This document shows positions 7,395-12,887 of a DNA stretch of 14,108 nucleotides, piece by piece. Source of the stretch: Euryarchaeota archaeon UBA28. GTDB taxonomy: Archaea; Thermoplasmatota; Poseidoniia; Poseidoniales; Thalassarchaeaceae. The notes under the pieces were generated by a model that had not been told where the DNA came from, ran no database searches, and was given only the letters and a program-made list of their open reading frames with translations. The stretch is from the NCBI GenBank assembly GCA_002501605.1, contig DANW01000020.1, forward strand, positions 647 to 14,754. The letters are read 5' to 3'. The stretch's first letter is position 1; each line of letters starts with the position of its first letter. The position numbers and the translations under genes were made by a program.

Positions 7395-8648
7395 ATGGAG
7401 TGGGACGTTGGTTCGATATCCGGCCCGGATGGCCAGGATTGGAGAGTTCCTGTCTCTGAGTTATCAAACCGCCAAGAAAGGCTCTCAAAAGCTCTTGCTG
7501 AAAATGGAATCAAGAGCGCTATGATCGACGATCCAGTAGAGCTGTACTGGCTAACTGGAGGTAGGCAGAATGGGATCTTCTTGGTTGGGGCGGATGGTTC
7601 TGGTATTGAAAATACTCATTGGGTCAGGCGATCACTTGATAGGGCCAAGTATGAATCTGGTGGAAGTGCCTCTCCTCATCAAATAACAAAACAGCCCAGA
7701 ATGAGTGAGCTAGAAGATTCTTTGAGAAGATGCGGCAATACAGAAAAACCTGCGATGCTTCTGGGTAAGGTTCCAATGGAAAGATGGTCATTCATTAACA
7801 ACAAGATATCCTTGATGGAGGGGGATATTAGGGACTGTACGCAAATACTGTATTCCCTTAGAGAAGAGAAATCGAAGTGGGAGATTGAGATGCTAAAGAA
7901 GAGTGGGGACATAAACAAGAGAATGTTCCAAGCTGTTGAGGATTACGGGGGGCTCGGCAGAACCGAACTTGAGATTGCATCTGTTGCAGACAGTATTAGT
8001 AGGGATTTGGGTTTTGGAGGTAGGATAAGGATGAGAAAATGGCCTATGGACTGCGATAGAGTTGTCATCGCCTCTGGTCCGGCGGGTTCTGTCCCTTCAT
8101 ATTTCGACTCTGCCATTGGCGGACTTGGTGCCAGCCCAATCTCATCCCTTGGAGCTGGTTTCAGAAAAATTAGGGAGAATGAGCCGGTGTTAGTCGATAT
8201 CGTCCACCTCCACAGGGGGTATGTATCTGATTGTACGAGAATTTTCAGTGCCGGAAATATTAGTGAGCTTTGGCATTCTAGGTTAGATGACATGGTTGAG
8301 GTACGGAAAGCGGTGGTTTCCTCACTGGGGAAGGGAGATAATTGCTCAAAGGCATGGGAAATTGGTTACTCTCTTGCCAGTGAAATGGGTCACTCTGAGA
8401 ATCTAATGGGGATGGGGAGTGATCAGTCTAGCTTCCTTGGGCATTCAGTTGGACTAGAGCTTGATGAGACTCCTGTTGTAGCTAAAGGCTTCGATAGGCC
8501 ATTGCCCAAACGCGGGACGATGGCTGTTGAGCCCAAGGTTATCCACCCAGAAGGATCGATTGGGAACGAAGATACATGGTTCAGATCCTCTGAAGGAATG
8601 GAGTGCCTGACTGCGGGTGATTCCTTCCCAGTTTACACGGAGTGGTAA
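7395..8648 (+). CDS. M24-family metallopeptidase (Xaa-Pro aminopeptidase/prolidase-like)
   Basis: A cytosolic dinuclear-metal peptidase of pita-bread fold that cleaves at Xaa-Pro bonds. Counted from the ATG at 7395 (417 aa), the five metal ligands are all present: Asp268 in LVDIVH, Asp279 in VSDCTR, His350 in LGHSVG, Glu379 in AVEPK and Glu392 in NEDTW. The N-terminal 150 residues match the creatinase-N-like layout (SNRQERL...AMIDDPVELYWLTG). ATG 7395 is chosen because a purine-rich GAAGAGG lies just upstream and because longer versions (TTG 7332, ATG 7347) would run into the pgk start and fill the divergent spacer. One nucleotide separates its stop from the next gene, so the two are probably co-translated. 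Exact specificity within M24B is not readable. Confidence 0.9.
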   Translation: MEWDVGSISGPDGQDWRVPVSELSNRQERLSKALAENGIKSAMIDDPVELYWLTGGRQNGIFLVGADGSGIENTHWVRRSLDRAKYESGGSASPHQITKQPRMSELEDSLRRCGNTEKPAMLLGKVPMERWSFINNKISLMEGDIRDCTQILYSLREEKSKWEIEMLKKSGDINKRMFQAVEDYGGLGRTELEIASVADSISRDLGFGGRIRMRKWPMDCDRVVIASGPAGSVPSYFDSAIGGLGASPISSLGAGFRKIRENEPVLVDIVHLHRGYVSDCTRIFSAGNISELWHSRLDDMVEVRKAVVSSLGKGDNCSKAWEIGYSLASEMGHSENLMGMGSDQSSFLGHSVGLELDETPVVAKGFDRPLPKRGTMAVEPKVIHPEGSIGNEDTWFRSSEGMECLTAGDSFPVYTEW

Positions 8649-8649
8649 G

Positions 8650-8943
8650 ATGACAAAGGCACGAGAAGTCGCACAGAGGAGAGTTGCCAGAGTACTCCGG
8701 GGGAGGAAGGAACCCCACGGAAAGGAGATGACAGATGAGTCGATTCTAAGAGGGGTCGACGTAGATGAGTCGGGGATTGTACAATTATGGATTCAGCCTA
8801 CGCACCCACATTGTCCTTGCTGCATTGATGACCTGATTTCTCTGAGGGAGTTAATTGGCGGTCAGAGTGGTGTTCTTGCCTGTCACATAGAGGTTGTTGG
8901 AATTCCTCATTCTGATAGGTGGACAGCTGCGGTGAATGAATGA
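8650..8943 (+). CDS. Small Cys-motif protein, DUF59/MIP18-like (possible Fe-S assembly factor)
   Basis: A 97-residue protein starting at ATG 8650, one nucleotide after the M24 peptidase stop. The first 25 residues are strongly basic. A compact domain follows: VDVDESGIVQLWIQPTHPH (36-54), then Cys55-Pro-Cys-Cys58, a helix with LRELIGG, and strand IEVVG ending in RWTAAVNE. The order strand - TxPxCP - helix - strand - Trp resembles the DUF59/MIP18 fold, whose cysteine takes part in Fe-S cluster transfer. Three cysteines in four residues is unusual for that family. The family link is a by-eye resemblance and the function is inferred. An upstream in-frame ATG at 8617 lies inside the peptidase gene and is unlikely to be used. 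Confidence 0.7.
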   Translation: MTKAREVAQRRVARVLRGRKEPHGKEMTDESILRGVDVDESGIVQLWIQPTHPHCPCCIDDLISLRELIGGQSGVLACHIEVVGIPHSDRWTAAVNE

Positions 8944-8954
8944 GGGGCTTGGGT

Positions 8955-9098
8955 TCAATTTCTCTTCCTGCTCTTTCTATCCTCTACTTCCTGTAGCTTT
9001 GACTTCAGCTTCCTTGAAATCCACCAGATGGCGATTGATAATGCTACCACATCGAATATCAAGAAGGCCAGAAACCTAGTATCTGTGAAATCAGCCAT
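8955..9098 (-). CDS. 47-residue single-helix membrane protein, unknown
   Basis: A short open frame: ATG at 9098, stop TGA at 8955-8957. The product begins MADFTDTRFLAFLIFDVVAL, continues hydrophobic through IAIWW, then turns strongly charged (SRKLKSKLQEVEDRKSRKRN). This is one membrane helix at about residues 9-27 with a basic, probably cytoplasmic tail, agreeing with the positive-inside rule. A GGTGA Shine-Dalgarno at 9103-9107 sits 4 nt before the ATG and overlaps the ferredoxin-like gene's stop codon, which points to translational coupling. The stop lies 11 nt from the convergent stop of the DUF59-like gene, so the frame exactly fills the space between two genes. I know no named family for it. 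Confidence 0.68.
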   Translation of the reverse strand: MADFTDTRFLAFLIFDVVALSIAIWWISRKLKSKLQEVEDRKSRKRN

Positions 9099-9106
9099 TC
9101 TTTCAC

Positions 9107-9406
9107 CTAAATTGGAGGAGTGATATCAATTTCACACGATGTAGTCGGGAATAGGCAGCAAGAAAGTATCCCTCCCTCGTTATTCAAGTACTCATCAAGA
9201 CCGGGGAGTATCTCGTCCGGAATTGGGACAGTCCCACTAGTCAGGCTGACGATAGAGGTCCCACATGTCCCTGAAGTACGATTTCTCGGGATTTCTAACC
9301 CTGCATCCTCAGCTAGATCCAAAATAGCACGATTTTCAATAATTGTTGTATTGACGATCTCAGACTTTGCTCTGAAAACTCTAATTGACAGTGTTTCACC
9401 GGTCAT
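9107..9406 (-). CDS. Ferredoxin-fold [2Fe-2S] protein with two cluster cysteines replaced
   Basis: A 99-residue protein from ATG 9406 with the plant-type ferredoxin layout: an N-terminal beta strand pair, the helix ILDLAEDAGLEIP, the cluster loop, and a C-terminal LSCC-x-P motif. The expected Cys-x4-Cys-x2-Cys...Cys reads Arg43-TSGT-Cys48-GT-Ser51...Cys83/Cys84. The first and third ligands are replaced (codons CGT and TCT, each one base from TGT). A normal [2Fe-2S] cluster is therefore unlikely unless Cys84 or Cys91 compensates. ATG 9406 is preferred over 9436 because a GAGG site lies 6 nt before it and because 9436 lies inside the upstream gene. It sits 8 nt after the zinc-ribbon protein gene. 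Either a repurposed ferredoxin fold or a read error in the source could explain it. Confidence 0.8.
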   Translation of the reverse strand: MTGETLSIRVFRAKSEIVNTTIIENRAILDLAEDAGLEIPRNRTSGTCGTSIVSLTSGTVPIPDEILPGLDEYLNNEGGILSCCLFPTTSCEIDITPPI

Positions 9407-9414
9407 GCGATTCC

Positions 9415-10503
9415 TCAGAAGTCGCCTCTGGACCACCTGCCAGTCTGCTTATTGAAGCGCAAACCAGCTTTCTTCATCCACTTGTTAAATTTGGTCGCAC
9501 CAGCCCCCGTAGCGATTATGAAATCTTCACGATCCTCTTGTGCCTGGATGTATCCCTTGGCCGCCAAAGTCTGGTCTATCCAATCATCTATGTCCATTAA
9601 TCCACCTGAAAGCTTGCTTGATTCTACTGCCGCCTCGAGCTCTTCTGCGGAAGCCCCTGTTGACTCTAGGTCCCTCATCATTAGCTCAACAACTGATGAT
9701 TCATCGATTTTCTTGGGTGGCTTGACGACAGGTAATCTTGGCTTAATTCTAGGATTGATGGAGATTCTAGAACCATTTGAAAGCTGATGTTCCACTGATT
9801 CTGCCATGGGGGATCTGAATTCTTCTTCACACTCCCAACAGATGAAAACGTAGTCTGACATATCATCCATTAGATTACCTCCCCTAGGATCCATCTCCTC
9901 TCCACAGCTGGGGCATGCATACATGCATAACACAGGTGCTACTTTTCTCCTGAAGTCGACTATATCCTGAGGGGTTCCAACTAGCTCCAGCATTTCATGA
10001 TCCCTAGCAGCCTCGAGGCCCCTTGTCTCTAATTGGTCCCTTATCTTGGAGCGTTGCTCATCCTTTGATTCGTCATCGAATGTATTTTCGAGCTTCACAA
10101 TCAACTCGATTGTTTTTCCTAGTCGGTTCATAACAAGCTTCTTGTTTCTGAAGGCCTCTACTCTGGCCATCCTCAGTTGCTCTTTCTTCTCCAGTAATTC
10201 AGCCAGCAAATCCTTCTGCTCACGCTTGAATCTCTGCTCCTCGATCTTGTCCACTTTCTCTTGTCCATCCTTGGACAGAACATCTGCTAGGAATCTCTGC
10301 TTACTGGATGTTCTGGGACCAGACTTTACGGCTTCGATTACTGATGTAGCTATATCTTTCTTCAACCCGTAATTGTTCATCAGGGTGTCTTCGTCCATTT
10401 TCTTTAGGTCTCCGACCTTGATGCCTCCATCAGATAGAATCTGAGCTGTATTCTCATCGATTCCTCTCCTCAAGAGAGCCAAATAAGTGTCCTTCTTTGC
10501 CAT
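9415..10503 (-). CDS. HhH-like, coiled-coil and zinc-ribbon protein, unknown function
   Basis: A 362-residue protein I do not recognise as a named family. Residues 1-62 form a small helical domain (LRRGIDENTAQILSDGGI...MDEDTL) resembling helix-hairpin-helix/SAM-like nucleic-acid-binding repeats. Residues about 65-190 are highly charged and heptad-like, probably coiled coil (QRFKREQKDLLAELLEKKEQ). A zinc ribbon follows with Cys197-x2-Cys200 and Cys222-x2-Cys225. After a Pro/Lys linker (PRIKPRLPVVKPPKK) comes an acidic helical part, then a basic C-terminal module ending KFNKWMKKAGLRFNKQTGRW. The ATG at 10503 has GAGGT about 7 nt upstream. It lies downstream of ksgA by 86 nt and directly upstream of the ferredoxin-like gene. 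Nucleic-acid or ribosome binding is an inference from the domains and the neighbours. Confidence 0.85.
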   Translation of the reverse strand: MAKKDTYLALLRRGIDENTAQILSDGGIKVGDLKKMDEDTLMNNYGLKKDIATSVIEAVKSGPRTSSKQRFLADVLSKDGQEKVDKIEEQRFKREQKDLLAELLEKKEQLRMARVEAFRNKKLVMNRLGKTIELIVKLENTFDDESKDEQRSKIRDQLETRGLEAARDHEMLELVGTPQDIVDFRRKVAPVLCMYACPSCGEEMDPRGGNLMDDMSDYVFICWECEEEFRSPMAESVEHQLSNGSRISINPRIKPRLPVVKPPKKIDESSVVELMMRDLESTGASAEELEAAVESSKLSGGLMDIDDWIDQTLAAKGYIQAQEDREDFIIATGAGATKFNKWMKKAGLRFNKQTGRWSRGDF

Positions 10504-10589
10504 TGTTTTGACCTCAAATGCCTACGGGACTGGTAACAGGCCGTGCCCACCCGAGAGGGGGGAGAGATATCAAGGCGATGACTAGAGTA

Positions 10590-11498
10590 TCAATTTTCTT
10601 GGTTCAATGAACAGAAGTAATCGCATAGAGACGGCCATTCCTCGATTAACAAGTCATCTGGTCTGAATTCGAGCCAGCCATCCCTCATTCCATCAACTGG
10701 ATTACTGGAAACTTGTACAATCGCTTCCTCCCACCTAGACTTGTGCCAGCCCTTAATCCTGCTAATCCTTTTAGGTGGCTTGGAAAGTAAGGTACGCATC
10801 TTTCTCCTTCTATTCGCAAAACAGTGTTTTGTGATCATTTTGAAGAGTCTCCTGTCAGTTACCCTTGGTTCTCCATTTCTAGGCTCCAACATGATCAGTC
10901 TTGAGTTCACTCTGGGAGGAGGAGAAAATGCTCCAGGATGGACCTTCGAACCTGTGTGGATATCGAAGTCCATCCAAAGAGATAGTCCCAGTGGCCCAAT
11001 ACTCCGTGGTCCACCATTCATTGACATTCTCTCCGAGAACTCTTCTTGGACTAACAGGACCACTGCCTCGAATGGATTTTTCTGATGATGAGTCTGAATT
11101 CTATCTAGAATAGGGCTTGAGATACCATAAGGAATGTTCGCGATTACATGTGTTATGTCTTTTGGCCATTCGGCCAACAGTGCATCAACATGGGATACCG
11201 AAAGTCTTTGTTCCAGTCCGGTGAATACCCTCCCAAGGTGTATTACTGCCTGCTGATCAATCTCAAGGGCGGTTACCCTCGCACCTGTTTTGAGTATTTC
11301 TAGAGTAAGTGAGCCAGGTCCCGGGCCGATTTCAAGAACATGTGATTCTTTAGTTACTTCTCTGTCTATGTCATTGCACATTGAGACGGCTTCAAAAATA
11401 ACTTTCTCATCAAGAATAAAGTGTTGTCCCAAATTCCTATCTGGGCTTATCCTGTCCCTAAGTAAGTCGACTAGCATCCTAGCATCCAGATTTTCCAA
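10590..11498 (-). CDS. ksgA: rRNA adenine dimethyltransferase (KsgA/Dim1)
   Basis: Uses S-adenosylmethionine to dimethylate two adjacent adenines near the 3' end of 16S rRNA during small-subunit maturation. From the TTG at 11498 the protein is 302 aa. GQHF at 24-27 is the N-terminal family signature, LEIGPGPG (55-62) the SAM-binding loop, ALEID (77-81) the acidic ribose-binding strand, and NIPY (121-124) the catalytic motif. The C-terminal domain contains FANRRRKMRTLL, an rRNA-contact region. The longest frame reaches 11651 but runs far into the DUF655 gene. A perfect AAGGAGG at 11506-11512, 7 nt before TTG 11498, argues for that start; ATG 11477 is the alternative. The DUF655 stop lies 14 nt upstream, as in many archaeal genomes. 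Confidence 0.95.
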   Translation of the reverse strand: MENLDARMLVDLLRDRISPDRNLGQHFILDEKVIFEAVSMCNDIDREVTKESHVLEIGPGPGSLTLEILKTGARVTALEIDQQAVIHLGRVFTGLEQRLSVSHVDALLAEWPKDITHVIANIPYGISSPILDRIQTHHQKNPFEAVVLLVQEEFSERMSMNGGPRSIGPLGLSLWMDFDIHTGSKVHPGAFSPPPRVNSRLIMLEPRNGEPRVTDRRLFKMITKHCFANRRRKMRTLLSKPPKRISRIKGWHKSRWEEAIVQVSSNPVDGMRDGWLEFRPDDLLIEEWPSLCDYFCSLNQEN

Positions 11499-11505
11499 GA
11501 AGATT

Positions 11506-11512
11506 CCTCCTT
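11506..11512 (-). promoter_or_regulatory. Shine-Dalgarno AAGGAGG deciding the ksgA start
   Basis: Minus-strand AAGGAGG directly after the DUF655 stop codon (11513-11515), with 7 nt to a TTG codon at 11498. It is the strongest ribosome site seen in the window and supports a non-ATG start for ksgA, with reinitiation after DUF655. Confidence 0.75.
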
Positions 11513-12085
11513 CTAAATCCCGGAGCGGACTAGAAGTTCCAACAGACTTGGAGATTCTGAAGGGTCCTGCATCTCTCCAACATATCTCTCCGCGAGGAGC
11601 TTGGCTGAATCTATGCCACAGGATTTGTCTATTTGACCAAAATCTGACCATCCTGAACCTCCTCTTTCCTTTACCATTTGCATAGCTTTAGAGTTCCCTA
11701 TTCCCGGAAGGAGTTGAAAGGCGTGATATTTCAATGAGAGGTTATTTGCCCTATTGTAGAATCCTAAATGTCTATCAGGATCTGAGTTAACTGAATCTAG
11801 GACAGCATCGATGATTGATGACGAAGATTGCGCCGTCAAATCCTTGAATCTAATCTCAGACAGTGCCCCTATAGATCCGGAATTTGTTTCAATATTGACA
11901 CCGGGTGAGTTGATTTTGTCATCATCTATTCTTGCTCTAACTAGGTACATTGAGGGAGATGAAAGTCCCTGAAGCTCGAATCCTGAGGGATTCCTATCAA
12001 GGATATCTAGTACTAACACTGACGTCTCACCAGAAAGACGATCTTCATCGGGTAATTTGTTACCGATTGGTCCTTCGGCGGGCAT
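11513..12085 (-). CDS. DUF655 family protein (HhH nucleic-acid-binding)
   Basis: A conserved archaeal protein of unresolved function, almost always encoded between rpoF and ksgA, where it is thought to bind nucleic acid in a translation/RNA context. From ATG 12085 it has 190 residues. The N-terminal half is a beta-rich domain (SVLVLDIL...MYLVRARI). The C-terminal half has LKYHAFQLLPGIGNSKA, in which LPGIG is the helix-hairpin-helix turn, then WSDFGQI and LLAERYVGEM, matching the known pattern of HhH plus following helices. A TTG at 12094 would add three residues. The ribosome site is weak (TTGAGAAAT). The N-terminal 20 residues are polar and look like a short disordered leader. Confidence 0.9.
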   Translation of the reverse strand: MPAEGPIGNKLPDEDRLSGETSVLVLDILDRNPSGFELQGLSSPSMYLVRARIDDDKINSPGVNIETNSGSIGALSEIRFKDLTAQSSSSIIDAVLDSVNSDPDRHLGFYNRANNLSLKYHAFQLLPGIGNSKAMQMVKERGGSGWSDFGQIDKSCGIDSAKLLAERYVGEMQDPSESPSLLELLVRSGI

Positions 12086-12156
12086 ATTTCTCAATTAGTG
12101 GAAGGGGTTCCCCCTCATCAATGGTTTAGTCGATGAACAGAGGCTGAAAATAACGT

Positions 12157-12510
12157 TCAGAGGACATTTTGTCTGACGATTTCGATGATTTCCTCAATCT
12201 CAGATGTGTCCATAGGAACTCTCTTACTCGCAATAATCACTCTGACTCCAGAAACATCCATTGGAGTAAGTTCTGCTATTTTAGCACAGATATCGGGATT
12301 TTCGGCTAGCTTATCATTCTCCATGAGCTTGGAGAAGAGTTTTGCGAAAACTTCCGGATCAGTCTTTATTCCGCCTCTATTGGTGCTAGCTGCCCAAGTT
12401 GCGTGTTGCAATGCCATCATCTGCTCGTAGGACAGTTCGCCCCTTCTTTCGTTCGCTGCCTCTAGAAGATCCCTTACTGTTGAAAAATCTATGAATTCTC
12501 GGTTCGACAT
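12157..12510 (-). CDS. rpoF: DNA-directed RNA polymerase subunit F (Rpb4)
   Basis: Rpb4 homologue that pairs with RpoE (Rpb7) to form the polymerase stalk. The 117-aa length is full. The all-helical pattern is typical: an N-terminal VRDLLEAANERRGELSYEQMMALQHATWAAS, then a C-terminal HRDC-like part with MDVSGVRVIIASKRVPMDTSEIEEIIEIV. The ATG at 12510 has GGAGTGAT about 6 nt upstream overlapping the rpl21e stop region; the intergenic gap is 10 nt, so coupling to rpl21e is likely. The identification rests on both the sequence pattern and the diagnostic gene order. Confidence 0.95.
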   Translation of the reverse strand: MSNREFIDFSTVRDLLEAANERRGELSYEQMMALQHATWAASTNRGGIKTDPEVFAKLFSKLMENDKLAENPDICAKIAELTPMDVSGVRVIIASKRVPMDTSEIEEIIEIVRQNVL

Positions 12511-12520
12511 GAAATCACTC

Positions 12521-12811
12521 CTATGCTGGCCTCAGGTGCTCAGGTCTGGCCACGACTGTCTTTCGCATATTTCCTTGCACAACACTGACTACGAAAGCGT
12601 TCCCTTGAGACTTGACTATAGAGCCCGTCAATCCATGGAATCTCCTGTGTGGCATTCCCTTTTGTTGTGACCCGTCAAGAACGATTGATACCTTGTCGCC
12701 TTCCTTGTACGGGTGAAGAGCGCGGTTGATGAAGAGTCTTCCTTTCTGCGTCTTCTTCTTCTTGAGGATTGACCTCGTTCCCTGTCTAGTACCATGGGTT
12801 CTCGTTGCCAT
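12521..12811 (-). CDS. rpl21e: 50S ribosomal protein L21e
   Basis: Archaeal/eukaryotic large-subunit protein, 96 aa and complete. It has the very basic N-terminus GTRQGTRSILKKKK, then the SH3-like barrel with YKEGDKVSIVLDGSQQKGMPHRRFHGLTG and the conserved RPEHLRP end. The ATG at 12811 is preceded 4 nt away by GGTGG (12816-12820). The 76-nt gap to pus10 contains a TATA-like element and a 12-bp palindrome, so this gene probably heads its own transcript with rpoF, DUF655 and ksgA. As a highly expressed gene this would make sense. Confidence 0.97.
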   Translation of the reverse strand: MATRTHGTRQGTRSILKKKKTQKGRLFINRALHPYKEGDKVSIVLDGSQQKGMPHRRFHGLTGSIVKSQGNAFVVSVVQGNMRKTVVARPEHLRPA

Positions 12812-12822
12812 TCTACCACCTT

Positions 12823-12834
12823 CGACCTAGGTCG
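12823..12834. repeat. 12-bp perfect palindrome upstream of rpl21e
   Basis: CGACCTAGGTCG reads identically on both strands. It lies between the candidate TATA element and the Shine-Dalgarno of rpl21e, about where transcription would start. A dimeric repressor site or a short mRNA structure is possible, but a 12-bp palindrome is expected a few times by chance in a window this size. Confidence 0.5.
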
Positions 12835-12856
12835 TGGAAGCGCTCGACCAAAGGCG

Positions 12857-12865
12857 TATTATTAA
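12857..12865 (-). promoter_or_regulatory. Candidate TATA box for the rpl21e-rpoF-DUF655-ksgA transcript
   Basis: Minus-strand TTAATAATA lies 45 nt before the rpl21e ATG, in the only sizeable gap of the housekeeping cluster. Standard archaeal spacing would place the start site near 12832, leaving a leader of about 20 nt that carries the GGTGG ribosome site. Confidence 0.35.
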
Positions 12866-12887
12866 GTGCGTCGGATTGTTATATTTG

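Noticed and set aside
7943..8293. 116-codon open frame on the minus strand within the M24 peptidase gene
   Set aside because: It lies wholly opposite a gene with all catalytic motifs, has no recognisable domain or ribosome site, and reads as a shadow frame.
8617..8649. Upstream ATG extending the DUF59-like protein by 11 residues
   Set aside because: It lies inside the end of the M24 gene, and the ATG at 8650 immediately after the stop is the natural coupled start.
9120..9455. 111-codon + strand frame opposite the ferredoxin-like gene
   Set aside because: The minus strand carries a recognisable ferredoxin layout with a good ribosome site; the + strand frame shows none.
10046..10372. 108-codon + strand frame opposite the zinc-ribbon protein gene
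   Set aside because: Its Ser/Phe-rich composition is what the complement of a Lys/Glu-rich coiled coil gives; no independent evidence of coding.
12101..12116. G4/C4 stem-loop between rpoF and DUF655 as a terminator or attenuator
   Set aside because: The stem is about 4 bp with a very small loop and no following T-run, too weak to call.
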